Of a DNA stretch of 64,000 bases, positions 6,973-16,055 are shown in pieces. The notes under the pieces were generated by a model. It made no database searches. It was not told the origin of the DNA and saw only the letters and a program-made list of their open reading frames with translations. Source of the DNA: Kitasatospora albolonga (lineage in GTDB: Bacteria; Actinomycetota; Actinomycetes; Streptomycetales; Streptomycetaceae); NCBI GenBank assembly GCA_002082585.1, contig CP020563.1:5636001-5700000 (forward strand), read 5' to 3'. How positions within the stretch are numbered: position 1 is the first letter of the stretch; each line of letters begins with the position of its first letter. A program made the translations under genes and the position numbers.

Positions 6973-9197
6973 GACCGGCTCCCCGTCCCCGCGGTCTCCT
7001 CCTTGCGGAGGCCGCCCTCGGGGCCGACTCCGGCGGCGGCCAGTTCGGCCTTCTCCTCCTTGGTCGCGATGAGCGAGGCCGGGGCGACGAACTTCGACTG
7101 CACGAAGGGCGTCTCGTGGAGCTTGACGCTCTCCGGGTCGCGGATGGCCTTGTAGCAGACCCGGCCCGCGTCCACGAGCACGACGATGATGAGGAGCGCG
7201 AAGACCGCGCACAGCACCCCGTCGACGGTGGAGTTGGTGACGATCGTCCGCATGTCGTCCATGGACTTGGCCGGTGCCAGCACCTCGCCCGCGTCGATGC
7301 CCGCCTGGTACTTGTCGCGCTGGGCGAAGAAGCCGACCTTCACGTCCGGGGAGAAGATCTTCTGCCAGCTCGCGGTGAGGGTGACCGCCACGTCCCAGGC
7401 GAGCGGTACGGCGGTGACCCAGGCCCACTTCAGCCGCCCCGACTTCACCAGCAGCGTGGTGCAGACGGCGAGCGCGACGGCGGCCAGCAGCTGGTTGGCG
7501 ATGCCGAAGAGCGGGAAGAGCTGGTTGATGCCGCCCAGCGGGTCGTGCACCCCGACCCAGAGGAAGTAGCCCCAGCCGCCGACCACGACGGCACTGGCGA
7601 ACCAGACGCCCGGCTTCCAGCTGACCTCGCGGAACGGCTTGTAGGCGTTGCCCAGCATGTCCTGGAGCATGAAGCGGCCGACCCGGGTGCCCGCGTCCAC
7701 GGTGGTGAGGATGAAGAGGGCCTCGAACATGATGGCGAAGTGGTACCAGAACGCCTTCATCGCGGTCCCGCCGATCACCGCGGAGAAGATCTCCGCCATG
7801 CCGAGCGCGAACGTGGGCGCGCCACCCGTCCGGGAGAGGAGGCTCGCCTCCTCGACGTCCTTCGCGGCCTGGGCCAGGGCGTCGGGGGTGATGGTGAAGC
7901 CGAAGTTGGCGACGGCCTCGGAGGCGGACTGGACGCTGTCACCGATCACGCCGACGGGCGCGTTGATGGCGAAGTAGAGACCGGGGTCGATGATGCAGGC
8001 CGCGATCATCGCCATGATCGCCACGAACGACTCGACCAGCATCGCGCCATAGCCGATCACCCGGATCTGCGTCTCCTTCTGGACCATCTTCGGGGTGGTG
8101 CCCGAGGAGACCAGGGAGTGGAAGCCGGAGAGCGCGCCGCAGGCGATGGTGATGAAGACGAACGGGAACATCGAACCGGCGAAGACCGGGCCCGATCCGC
8201 TGGAGGCGAAGTCGGTGACGGCGGGCATCTTCAGCGTCGGCAGGGCGACGACCACGCCGAGGGCCAGCAGGACGATCGTGCCGATCTTCATGAAGGTGGA
8301 GAGGTAGTCGCGCGGGGCCAGCAGCAGCCACACGGGCAGCACTGAGGCGAGGAACCCGTACACGATCATCCAGATGACCAGCGTGCCCGGCTCCAGCGTG
8401 AAGAAGTCCGCCCACGACGACTCGGCGACCCAGCCGCCCGCGACGATCGCGAGCAGCAGCAGCGCGACGCCGATGAAGGAAACCTCGCTGACCCTGCCGG
8501 GCCGCAGGATGCGCAGATAGACGCCCATAAAGAGGGCGATCGGGATCGTCATACCAATGGAGAAGACGCCCCACGGAGAGTGGGCCAGCGCGTTCACGAT
8601 GACCAGCGCGAGGACCGCGAGCAGGATGATCATGATGATGAAGACGGCGACCAGGGCGGCGATCCCGCCGACCGGCCCGATCTCGTCGCGCGCCATCTGG
8701 CCGAGCGAACGGCCGTTGCGGCGGGTCGAGAAGAACAGCGTCACCATGTCCTGGACGGCCCCGGCGAAGATGACGCCGACGACCAGCCAGATCGTGCCGG
8801 GCAGATAGCCCATCTGGGCGGCGAGCACGGGGCCGACCAGCGGACCCGCCCCCGCGATGGCGGCGAAGTGGTGGCCGAACAGGACCCGGCGGTCGGTGGG
8901 GTGGAAGTCGACACCGTTGTCCAGCCGTTCGGCCGGGGTCGCGCGGTTCTTGTCCGCCTTCAGTACCCGGTTGGCGATGAACCGGGAGTAGAAGCGGTAC
9001 GCGATGGCGTACGAGCCCAGCGCCGCCGCCAGCATCCAGGCGGCGGAGACCTCCTCACCCCGCGAGAGCGCGAGGGTGGCCCAGCCCGCGGCGCCGGCCA
9101 GGGCCACCAGGCTCCAGACCGCTATGGACTTCGGGGTCAGGGTCCGGCGCCCCGGTGCTGATGGAACCGGTGGTGCTGGTGTGGGCGATTCCGGCAT
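6969..9197 (-). CDS. cstA: Carbon starvation protein A, peptide/pyruvate transporter
   Basis: This 742-residue inner-membrane protein has roughly 16 hydrophobic segments. It contains the family blocks RFYSRFIANRVL, FHPTDRRVLFGHHFAAIAGAGPLVGPVLAAQMGYLPG (residues split here only for description) and FHSLVSSGTTPKMV, and a C-terminal extension in place of the shorter E. coli tail. CstA/BtsT proteins import peptides or pyruvate under carbon limitation. The ATG at 9197 is preceded by GAGGGG. An 8-bp palindrome GTGATCAC lies in its leader, but I found no clear CRP site. The 207 bases between this start and the next gene hold nothing else that I can support. Confidence 0.93.
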   Translation of the reverse strand: MPESPTPAPPVPSAPGRRTLTPKSIAVWSLVALAGAAGWATLALSRGEEVSAAWMLAAALGSYAIAYRFYSRFIANRVLKADKNRATPAERLDNGVDFHPTDRRVLFGHHFAAIAGAGPLVGPVLAAQMGYLPGTIWLVVGVIFAGAVQDMVTLFFSTRRNGRSLGQMARDEIGPVGGIAALVAVFIIMIILLAVLALVIVNALAHSPWGVFSIGMTIPIALFMGVYLRILRPGRVSEVSFIGVALLLLAIVAGGWVAESSWADFFTLEPGTLVIWMIVYGFLASVLPVWLLLAPRDYLSTFMKIGTIVLLALGVVVALPTLKMPAVTDFASSGSGPVFAGSMFPFVFITIACGALSGFHSLVSSGTTPKMVQKETQIRVIGYGAMLVESFVAIMAMIAACIIDPGLYFAINAPVGVIGDSVQSASEAVANFGFTITPDALAQAAKDVEEASLLSRTGGAPTFALGMAEIFSAVIGGTAMKAFWYHFAIMFEALFILTTVDAGTRVGRFMLQDMLGNAYKPFREVSWKPGVWFASAVVVGGWGYFLWVGVHDPLGGINQLFPLFGIANQLLAAVALAVCTTLLVKSGRLKWAWVTAVPLAWDVAVTLTASWQKIFSPDVKVGFFAQRDKYQAGIDAGEVLAPAKSMDDMRTIVTNSTVDGVLCAVFALLIIVVLVDAGRVCYKAIRDPESVKLHETPFVQSKFVAPASLIATKEEKAELAAAGVGPEGGLRKEETAGTGSRS

Positions 9198-9404
9198 GAC
9201 GATCCGTCCCCTCGCGTGATCACTGTGTCGTAACGTGCGCGAAATCTAGGGGCTCGTGGCCGCTCTCCGGAACCCCTGTCCGCATTCCGGTCAGGTAAGG
9301 CCGGTGCTGTGCGACCCCGCACCGCTGTTGTTCCGCTGTTGCTCCATAGGTGGGGCACGGATGGGGAGAGGGGTCGGTTCACGCGGATTCAAAAGCCCGG
9401 GGCG

Positions 9405-10400
9405 TCAGATCCAGCCCCGGCGGGCCGCCTCCGCTCCGGCCTGGAAGCGGCTGCGGGCGTCCATACGGGCGGTCAGCTCGGCGTTCATCCGGCGGACGGT
9501 CCGCAGCGAGACCCCCAGCCTGCGGGCAGCGGTGGCGTCCGTGTGGCCCTGCGCCAGGAGGGAGAGCAGCTCGCCCTCCTGCGGGGTCAGTCCGTCGCTG
9601 TCCACGGGCGGCCGGGCGCCGAGCGGGGTGGCGGCGGCCCAGAGCCTCTCGAACAGCAGCCGGGCGACCAGGACGGCCCCCTTGCTGCGCAGCTCCAGCG
9701 CGCCGGCCCGGCCGTTCTCGGGGTCGAGCGGGACGAGGGCCACCTCGCTGTCGACCACGACCATGATGAGCGGCAGAGTGGGTAACGTACGGCTCTCGGC
9801 GCCCAGTCCGCCGATCCAGTTCACGTACCGCAGGGTGTCCGGGTCGTTGCGGAAGCTGTCCTGGTAGATCGAGCGGATACGGACGCCCCGCTCCAGGGCC
9901 TGCTGGTCGAGCGGCTTGCTGGCCGCCAGGGTGTCGGGGGCCTGCGCTCCGCCGGGCAGCAGGGAGAGGCACTCGGTCCTGGCCAGCTCGGCGAGTTCGG
10001 TGAGCCGTTCCCGTACGGCGTCGAGCCCCTCCAGCCGCTTGATGACGTCGAACCCGCGCCGCTCTCCCCGGCCGCGATGGGCCGTGAGCGCGGAGACCGC
10101 GTCCCGGGCGACCTCCAGGCCCCGTTGCTGGCGCGCCAGTTCCGCCTCCCGCCGGGAGAGCAGGAACGGCAGGCTGGCGGCCGGGTCCAGGGCGCGGAAG
10201 ACCGGCGGGTCACCGTCGGTGGAGCGGTCGTCGCGGTTGTCCAGCAGGCAGAGTTCGGCGAGCCGGTCCAGGGCGTCGCGCACGTCCTGCTCGCTGCGGC
10301 CCAGCCGCGCGACGATCTGGTCGAGCCGCAGCTCCGGTTCCTCCAGGACGAGCCGGTACACGAGCTCCGTCCGCGCGTCCAACCCCAGTACCTGAAACAT
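9405..10400 (-). CDS. LuxR-type regulator with TrmB-like N-terminal domain
   Basis: This 331-residue DNA-binding protein starts MFQVLGLDARTELVYRLVL, an N-terminal winged-helix of TrmB type, followed by a long helical linker (ARQQRGLEVARDAVSAL) and a middle domain resembling a degenerate phospholipase-D-like sensor region (about residues 110-240). It ends with a LuxR helix-turn-helix (LTPQEGELLSLLAQGHTDATAARRLGVSLRTVRRMNAEL). I chose the ATG at 10400 because GGGGGAG precedes it at good spacing; the open frame upstream to 10646 crosses a dre-like operator. Similar Streptomyces proteins regulate surface or secondary metabolism, but no target is known here. The neighbouring plus-strand glycan cluster is a candidate. 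Confidence 0.82.
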   Translation of the reverse strand: MFQVLGLDARTELVYRLVLEEPELRLDQIVARLGRSEQDVRDALDRLAELCLLDNRDDRSTDGDPPVFRALDPAASLPFLLSRREAELARQQRGLEVARDAVSALTAHRGRGERRGFDVIKRLEGLDAVRERLTELAELARTECLSLLPGGAQAPDTLAASKPLDQQALERGVRIRSIYQDSFRNDPDTLRYVNWIGGLGAESRTLPTLPLIMVVVDSEVALVPLDPENGRAGALELRSKGAVLVARLLFERLWAAATPLGARPPVDSDGLTPQEGELLSLLAQGHTDATAARRLGVSLRTVRRMNAELTARMDARSRFQAGAEAARRGWI

Positions 10401-10498
10401 CTCTGGCTCCCCCACCGATGTCACGCCGCGCCTGAACGCCGATGCCGGGCCGGGACCCCTCATCGGCACCGGGCGCGAGTGTAGAGCGCGGGGGGCGG

Positions 10499-10514
10499 AT
10501 AGGTATAGACCAAG
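10499..10514. promoter_or_regulatory. dre-like DasR operator upstream of LuxR-type regulator
   Basis: The 16-mer ATAGGTATAGACCAAG matches the dre consensus (ACTGGTCTAGACCACT) through the GGTnTAGACCA core. It lies about 100 bases upstream of the LuxR-type gene (minus strand) and about 270 bases upstream of the plus-strand glycan cluster. The core is the same as in the site before nagB in this window, where DasR control is expected. Confidence 0.65.
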
Positions 10515-10770
10515 TCCATGGGGTGGATACGGGACACGGTCCGGCCGGATTCTGCCCGGAGTGTGGACATCCAGTGGTGAAGGTGTGGCCTCTTGGTGCC
10601 TGGTCACCGGCTGCCAGTACGGCGTCGCCGCAGGTGACAGGGGCATTTGCGGGGTGGCGGGTGCTGGCAGCCTGCTGCCCGTAACTCCCGGCCACCCGCA
10701 GGGCGTGACCCCCGGACCGCCGCGACGCCATGCTCAGGCCGTGCCCAGACATTCACACGCTGTTGATGAG
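10515..10770. other. Divergent intergenic region, no further feature resolved
   Basis: This stretch lies between the dre-like site and the first plus-strand gene. I see no convincing coding frame and no confident promoter hexamers; presumably the promoter of the glycan cluster lies here. Confidence 0.4.
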
Positions 10771-10782
10771 ATGGAGCCCCGC

Positions 10783-10893
10783 ATGCAGACCTTCCGTACG
10801 CTCTCCCTCCGCATCGCCCTGGCCTGCGCCCTCGCCCCCGTCCTCCTGGCCGTGGCCGTCCCCGCCACCCGGAGCGGCTTCTCCTGGGGGTGA
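10783..10893 (+). CDS. Small hydrophobic exported or membrane peptide
   Basis: This is a 36-residue peptide, MQTFRTLSLRIALACALAPV then LLAVAVPATRSGFSWG: a basic N-terminus, one hydrophobic stretch of about 18 residues and a short polar end. It reads as a signal-peptide-like or single-span membrane microprotein. The ATG at 10783 has GGAG 6 bases upstream (the in-frame ATG at 10771 has none). It is the first plus-strand reading frame of the glycoconjugate cluster, 24 bases before the next start. No family is recognised. It may be a genuine microprotein or a leader whose translation sets expression of the genes behind it. Confidence 0.5.
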   Translation: MQTFRTLSLRIALACALAPVLLAVAVPATRSGFSWG

Positions 10894-10917
10894 CCCCGGG
10901 AGAAGAGAACCTCCTCC

Positions 10918-11298
10918 GTGTACCTGGTGACCGCGCTGCTGGTGCGGGCCGAGCCCCCGGAGCCCGCCGCCTGGACCGCCCGTGAACTGGCCGGGCGGCT
11001 GCGGGCCTCGGGCGCCGGAGCGAGGACGCGGTGCCCCGGCCCGGACGGTCCGGGCCCGGCCCACCTGTACGCAGCCTCGTACCTCGGCCGGACCGTCCGC
11101 GCCGCGCTCTACATGGAGGACTCCGACCCCCTCCACGCCGAACTGGCCGCCCTGGACTTCCTCCTCGCCTCCCTGGCCGCCGACCCCGGCGCCAGGGGCT
11201 GGCACCTCGCGGTCCTCGGCCGCCCGGACCTGCACCGACTGCCCGAACGGAAAGGACCCGACCCGCCATGTCACGGGAGCACCCCACCGTGTCCGTGA
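10918..11298 (+). CDS. Unknown 126-residue protein at head of glycan cluster
   Basis: The protein starts VYLVTALLVRAEPPEPAAWTA at a GTG preceded by GGGAGAAGAG. It is predicted soluble, mixed alpha/beta, with AHLYAASYLGRTVRAALYMEDSDP and LAALDFLLASLAADPGARGWHLAVLG as its most structured parts. I recognise no domain. The third-position GC pattern supports coding, and the 3' end overlaps the next glycosyltransferase by 31 bases, typical of this operon. Function is unknown; position suggests a role in the same pathway. Confidence 0.62.
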   Translation: MYLVTALLVRAEPPEPAAWTARELAGRLRASGAGARTRCPGPDGPGPAHLYAASYLGRTVRAALYMEDSDPLHAELAALDFLLASLAADPGARGWHLAVLGRPDLHRLPERKGPDPPCHGSTPPCP

Positions 11299-12296
11299 TC
11301 ATCCCGAACCACAACTACGAGAAGACCCTGCGGGCCTGTCTGGAATCCGTCTTCGCCCAGACCCTGCGCCCGCTGGACGTGGTGGTCGTGGACGACGCCA
11401 GCACCGACTCCTCCCGCGACATCGCCCGGGAGTTCCCCTGCGTCCTGGTGGCCCGCCCCGACAACGGGGGCGTCTCCGCCGCCCGCAACCTCGGCGTCGC
11501 CGCGTCGCGCGGCGAGGTCCTGTTCTTCCTCGACTCCGACATCGCGCTGGCCCCCGACGCGATCGAGAACGCGGTCGCCCTGCTGGGCGCCGACCCGGAG
11601 ACCGGCTGCGTCCACGGCGTGCTCGACCCCGAACCGCTCTACGACGACGGGCCGGTGGAGGTCTACCACTGCCTGCACGCCCACTTCTGGCGCCGCCGCA
11701 GCGCCGGGATCGTCGGCACCGCCTTCTTCGCCCTGGCCGCGATCGAACGCCGTGTCTTCGAAGCCACCGGGCCCTTCGACGAGAACCTGCGGGACTCCGA
11801 GGACGTCGAGTACAGCGACCGCCTCGCCGCCACCCACCGCATCCGCCTCAGCGAGCGGGTGACCGGCCGCCACGACGACGTGGACCGGCTGCTCCCGATG
11901 CTCGCCGAGCAGTACCGCCGCTCCCAGCTGCTCGTCCCGGTCGCCGCCGTCGAGCGCCGCCGGGGCGGCGGGCTCCGGGCCAACCGCACCCGCGGGGTCC
12001 TGGCCGCCGCCCTGGTCCCCGCCACGCTCCCGCTCGCGCTGCTGACGCCCTGGCTGCTCGCGGTGCCCCTGGCCTGCGCGCTGGCCTTCGCCCTGGCGGA
12101 CGTGGAGCTCTCCCGCTTCGTGGCCCGCCGCGAGGGGTGGCCCTTCCTCCTCCGCTTCACCGCCCTGCACTTCGCGGTGCACCTGGCCCTGGTCCTCGGC
12201 GCGGTCCACGGGGGCGTCCGCTGGCTGGTGGACCCGGGCTTCGGCCCCTCCGTCCGACGCCGCCGGGACCGGCCGTCGGCCGTGGTCGCGCCATGA
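11268..12296 (+). CDS. Family 2 glycosyltransferase, membrane-anchored
   Basis: This 342-residue protein has a GT-A domain: PTVSVIIPNHNYEKTLRACLESV at the N-terminus, VVVVDDASTDSS, the nucleotide-sugar-binding RPDNGGVSAARNLG, and the DxD-like metal motif FFLDSDIAL. A DSEDVEYSDRL segment fits the catalytic ED of GT2 enzymes. Two or three hydrophobic helices follow residue 240, so the enzyme should be held at the inner face of the membrane. The ATG at 11268 has GGAAAGGA upstream and gives a clean GT2 N-terminus. It is paralogous to the GT2 at 17192, with the same architecture. Donor and acceptor are unknown. Confidence 0.88.
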   Translation: MSREHPTVSVIIPNHNYEKTLRACLESVFAQTLRPLDVVVVDDASTDSSRDIAREFPCVLVARPDNGGVSAARNLGVAASRGEVLFFLDSDIALAPDAIENAVALLGADPETGCVHGVLDPEPLYDDGPVEVYHCLHAHFWRRRSAGIVGTAFFALAAIERRVFEATGPFDENLRDSEDVEYSDRLAATHRIRLSERVTGRHDDVDRLLPMLAEQYRRSQLLVPVAAVERRRGGGLRANRTRGVLAAALVPATLPLALLTPWLLAVPLACALAFALADVELSRFVARREGWPFLLRFTALHFAVHLALVLGAVHGGVRWLVDPGFGPSVRRRRDRPSAVVAP

Positions 12297-13516
12297 GTAC
12301 GGCTACGCGGGACATCGGTGAGGGGGGTGCGGGTGCGGCCGGGAGCGGTGGGACTGGTGGGGCTGGTGTGGCTACCGGGGCTGCTGAGGCCATAGGGACT
12401 ACTGGGGCCGTTGAGGCCGCTCCGGGCGACGGCGCCTCCGGAGCCGTTCCGGGTGACGGCAGCCCCGCGAACGCTCCGGGTGACGGTGTGCCCGGAGCCG
12501 CCCCCGTACGGCCGTCCCGGCGGGCACGGCTGTTGCGGTGGGTCGCCGCCCTCGTCCTGATCGCGGCCACCTGCTTCGCCGTGGGCGGTGCGCTGCGCGG
12601 TGCCGGTACGGAGGTGGCGCAGGCGGCCGGACGGCCCGGGGGCGTACTGCTCCTGGGGGCCGCCCTCCTCGCCAACGCGGCCGGACTCGTCCTGTCGATG
12701 CTCTCCTGGCGGGTCCTCGTCGTGGACCGCGGAGTCGTGGACGGCGGAGCCGGGGACGGCGGCGCGGGCGAGGGCGGTGGCCGTGGGCCGAAGGCCCGTA
12801 CCTCCGACATCGCGCGGATCTTCTTCATCGGCGTCATCAGCAAGTTCGTCCCCGGCCGGATCTGGGGCGTCCTCGCCCACATCCAGCTCGGCAAGGCCCT
12901 CGGCATCGCCCCCGAGCGGATGATCGCGGCCTTCGGGCTCGGCCTCGTCATCGGGATGACCACCGGCGCCGCCGCCGGACTCCTGGTCGCCCCGGCGGTG
13001 TTCGGCGCCCACGCCTGGGTCTTCGCCCCCCTCGTCCTGCTCGCCGCCGCGGCCGTGGCCCGGCCCGGCTGGGTGGGCCGGCTGGTCGCGTGGACCATGC
13101 GGCTGGCCCGGCGCCCCGACCGGTCCGCCCCGTCCTCGCCCCGGGCCCTGCGGATCTCCATCGGCTGGGCCTGCGCCTCCTGGGCGGTCTCCGGGCTCCA
13201 CCTGTGGGTCATCGCCGTCCTCCTCGGCGCCCCGCCGCTGCTCTCCCTGCCCGTCTGCGTCGGCGGCTTCGCCCTCGCCACCGTCGCCGGAAGCCTCGCC
13301 TTCGTCCTGCCCGACGGCTGGGGCGCCCGCGAACTCGTCCTGCTCGCCCCCCTCAGCGCCGTCATGCCGCTCTCCGCCGCCGCTGCCGCCGTCATCGCCA
13401 GTCGGCTGGTCTGCGTGATCAGCGAAGTCGCCGCCACCGGCGGAGCGCTGCTCTGGGCCCGTGCCGCGGGCCCCCTCCCCACACCCCGACCCGCGCTCCA
13501 GGAAGGAGCCGCATGA
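12293..13516 (+). CDS. Flippase-like integral membrane protein (LPG synthase TM/AglD family)
   Basis: This 407-residue protein starts with about 75 residues of low-complexity Gly/Ala (repeated GDG and GA units), then eight or so transmembrane segments. The conserved IFFIGVISKFVPGRIWGVLAH and LGLVIGMTTGAAAGLLVAP blocks match the lysylphosphatidylglycerol-synthase transmembrane / YbhN / AglD superfamily, members of which are implicated in lipid or lipid-linked sugar translocation. No soluble LPG-synthase domain is present. The start overlaps the preceding stop (ATGA) and its own stop overlaps the next start. In this context it is a candidate for moving the pathway's lipid intermediate across the membrane; that is inference. 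Confidence 0.78.
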   Translation: MSTATRDIGEGGAGAAGSGGTGGAGVATGAAEAIGTTGAVEAAPGDGASGAVPGDGSPANAPGDGVPGAAPVRPSRRARLLRWVAALVLIAATCFAVGGALRGAGTEVAQAAGRPGGVLLLGAALLANAAGLVLSMLSWRVLVVDRGVVDGGAGDGGAGEGGGRGPKARTSDIARIFFIGVISKFVPGRIWGVLAHIQLGKALGIAPERMIAAFGLGLVIGMTTGAAAGLLVAPAVFGAHAWVFAPLVLLAAAAVARPGWVGRLVAWTMRLARRPDRSAPSSPRALRISIGWACASWAVSGLHLWVIAVLLGAPPLLSLPVCVGGFALATVAGSLAFVLPDGWGARELVLLAPLSAVMPLSAAAAAVIASRLVCVISEVAATGGALLWARAAGPLPTPRPALQEGAA

Positions 13517-15003
13517 CCACCGACGCAACACCCCCGCCCTCCGACACCACGCCCCCGGCCACCGGTCTGCCACCGCTGATCACCGTGGACGAGTGCGAGG
13601 AGATGCCGCTGCGCCGGGTGCACGACCTCTATCGGTCGCACGTCAACAAGAGCCAGGTCTCCCTGATGACGTCCTTCGGCTTCGGCCGGGAGCTCGTCAG
13701 CCACGCCGAGGGCTCCTGGATACACACCCGCGACGGCCGCCGCGTCCTCGACTTCACCGGGGGCGTCGGCGTCCTCAACCACGGCCACAACCACCCCCGC
13801 ATCCTCGCCGCCCGCCGCCGCTTCCAGGAGCAGCGCCGGATGGAGGTGCACAAGACCTACTTCTCGCCCTACATCGCGGCCCTCGGCCACAACCTCGCCC
13901 AGCTCCTCCCCGGCGACCTGAACATGTCGTTCTTCCCCAACTCGGGCGCGGAGGCGGTCGAGGGCGCGGTGAAACTCGCGTACAAGTACCACGGAGGCAA
14001 GCGGCAGCAGATCCTGCACGCCGACATCAGCTTCCACGGCAAGCTGCTGGGCTCCGGCAGCCTCACCGGCAGCGCCCAGAGCACCTTCGCCTTCCCCGGC
14101 ATCCCCGGAGTCTCCGCCTTCCGCTACGGCGACCTCGACTCCGTGCGCGAGAGCGTCGCGGCGGCCCGGGACGCCAAGGGGCGCTGCGATGTGTACGCGA
14201 TCCTCATCGAACCCTTCTCCGCCTCGACCATGACGGAGTGCTCCGAGGAGTTCCTGCGCGGGCTGCGGGAGCTGTGCACCGCCGAGGACATCGTGCTGAT
14301 CTTCGACGAGATCTACACCGGCTGGGGCAAGACCGGCAGCCTCTTCCACTTCATGCGCCACCCCGGGCTCGTCCCGGACGTCGTGACCACCTCGAAGTCG
14401 TTCGGCGGCGGCAAGTCCTCCATCTCCGCCTTCGTCGCCCGCGAACCCGTCTTCCGCCAGGCGTACGACAGCCTCGGCGACGCGATGCTCCAGTCGACCA
14501 GCACCACCTACTACGGCTTCGGCGAGGAGACCGCCACCGCGCTGGAGGCCGTCAACATCGCGGTGGAGGACGACTATCCGGCCCGCGCCCGCGCCATCGA
14601 ACGCGTCCTCGCCCCGGGCCTGGAGCGGTTGCGCAAGCAGTACCCCGACATCATCGCGGACGTCCGGGGCGCCGGAGCGCTGTACGGGATCTTCCTCGAC
14701 GGCGGCCCCCGGATGCTCGACCTCGCCGCCAAGCTCGCCCCCGGAGGGCTGGCGCGCGACCCCCTTCTGCGGACGAAGGTCATCACCTGCGCGGTCGTCA
14801 ACGCGATGTACCAGGAGCACGACGTGTACATGTACTACACGCTCAACGGGCGCAGCCCCCTCGTCGCGGCGCCCTCCCTGGTCGCCGGGCCCGAAGAGGT
14901 GGAGATCTTCCTCGACGCCTTCGACAAGACCCTCGCCCGGGGCATGAACCGGCTCCTCGCCGCGTTCCTGAAGGACAAGGCGGTGTCCCGATGGGCCGCC
15001 TGA
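13513..15003 (+). CDS. Class III PLP-dependent aminotransferase
   Basis: This 496-residue enzyme has fold-type I with class III (ornithine/diaminobutyrate-type) features: FTGGVGVLNHGHNHPRI, the SGAEAVEGAVKLAY block, the cofactor-contacting IFDEIYTGWGKTG and the internal-aldimine lysine in TTSKSFGGGKSS. The substrate is not evident; class III members transfer amino groups at terminal amines or on 4-aminobutyrate-like substrates. The ATG at 13513 has GGAAGGAG upstream and overlaps the preceding stop (ATGA). The coding sequence overlaps the epimerase gene by 13 bases. Placement inside a glycan operon suggests formation of an amino-bearing building block. Confidence 0.85.
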   Translation: MTTDATPPPSDTTPPATGLPPLITVDECEEMPLRRVHDLYRSHVNKSQVSLMTSFGFGRELVSHAEGSWIHTRDGRRVLDFTGGVGVLNHGHNHPRILAARRRFQEQRRMEVHKTYFSPYIAALGHNLAQLLPGDLNMSFFPNSGAEAVEGAVKLAYKYHGGKRQQILHADISFHGKLLGSGSLTGSAQSTFAFPGIPGVSAFRYGDLDSVRESVAAARDAKGRCDVYAILIEPFSASTMTECSEEFLRGLRELCTAEDIVLIFDEIYTGWGKTGSLFHFMRHPGLVPDVVTTSKSFGGGKSSISAFVAREPVFRQAYDSLGDAMLQSTSTTYYGFGEETATALEAVNIAVEDDYPARARAIERVLAPGLERLRKQYPDIIADVRGAGALYGIFLDGGPRMLDLAAKLAPGGLARDPLLRTKVITCAVVNAMYQEHDVYMYYTLNGRSPLVAAPSLVAGPEEVEIFLDAFDKTLARGMNRLLAAFLKDKAVSRWAA

Positions 15004-16037
15004 CCATCGCCGTGACCGGAGCGGCCGGAATGCTCGGCTCGCACCTGGTGGCCCGGCTCGCCGCCGACGGGCACGACGTCATCGGCATCGACCTCCGCGA
15101 CGACCCCCACCCGCCCCCGGGCGCCCGGCACGTGGTCGCCGACATCCGGGACGGCGTGGTGCTCGGCCGCGCCTTCGCCGGGGCCGACGCGCTGGTGCAT
15201 TGCGCCGCCGCCCTGCCCAGCTACCCCGTGGACCAGATCCGCTCGATCACCGTCGACGGCACCCGTACGGTCCTGAGCGCCGCCCACCGGGCCCGGGTGC
15301 CCCGGGTCGTGCACATCTCCTCCACCGCCGTCTACGGGCTCCCCCAGCAGGTCCCCACCCCGGAGGAGCACCCGCGCGAACCCGTCGACCCGTACAGCAG
15401 GGCCAAGGCCGAGGCGGAGGAGGTCTGCGAGGAGTTCCGGGCGCGCGGGATGTGCCTGCCGGTGCTGCGCCCCAAGACCTTCCTCGGGCCGGGCCGGATG
15501 GGCCTGTTCGCGATGCTCTTCGAATGGGCCGAGGAGCGGCGCAACTTCCCCGTCCTGGGCCGGGGGGACGTCCGCATCCAGATGTTCGGCATGGCCGACC
15601 TGGTGGACGCGGTGGTGCTCGCCCTGCACGCCGAACCCGAGGTCGCCAACGACGTGTACAACCTGGGCGCCGCCGAGTTCGGCACCCTGCGCGAGGACTT
15701 CCAGGCCGTCCTGGACGCCGCCGGACACGGCAAGCGGGTCGTCCCGCTGCCCGCCGCGCCCGCGCTCGGCGTCCTGCGCCTCCTGGAGCGCACCAAGCTC
15801 TCCCCGGTCTACGGGCGGCTCCTCTTCAAGCTCCTGGACGACTCGTACGTGGACATCAGCCGCGCCACCGAACGGCTCGGCTTCCGTCCGCAGCTCTCCA
15901 ACCAGGACGCCATCCTCGGCACATACGCCTGGTGGCGCACCCAACGGCAGGGCAGCGCACCCGCTCCCGGGGCCGGCCGGACCAGCCGGGACCCGTGGCG
16001 CCAGGGCGCGCTGGGCCTGGCCAAGGTCTTCTTCTAA
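14991..16037 (+). CDS. NAD-dependent epimerase/dehydratase (extended SDR)
   Basis: This 348-residue cytosolic enzyme begins MGRLTIAVTGAAGMLGSHLVARL, a Rossmann GxxGxxG motif, followed by an acidic residue at the end of strand 2 (GIDLRDD) favouring NAD(H). The active-site Ser/Tyr/Lys are in HISSTAVYG and DPYSRAKAE (YxxxK). It resembles nucleotide-sugar 4-epimerases or dehydratases, but the substrate cannot be named. The last 40 residues are a polar tail ending GLAKVFF. It is translationally coupled to the aminotransferase gene through a 13-base overlap, so the pair may act in sequence on one sugar or polyol. Confidence 0.85.
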   Translation: MGRLTIAVTGAAGMLGSHLVARLAADGHDVIGIDLRDDPHPPPGARHVVADIRDGVVLGRAFAGADALVHCAAALPSYPVDQIRSITVDGTRTVLSAAHRARVPRVVHISSTAVYGLPQQVPTPEEHPREPVDPYSRAKAEAEEVCEEFRARGMCLPVLRPKTFLGPGRMGLFAMLFEWAEERRNFPVLGRGDVRIQMFGMADLVDAVVLALHAEPEVANDVYNLGAAEFGTLREDFQAVLDAAGHGKRVVPLPAAPALGVLRLLERTKLSPVYGRLLFKLLDDSYVDISRATERLGFRPQLSNQDAILGTYAWWRTQRQGSAPAPGAGRTSRDPWRQGALGLAKVFF

Positions 16038-16055
16038 AGACGCGGGAGCCCTGCC

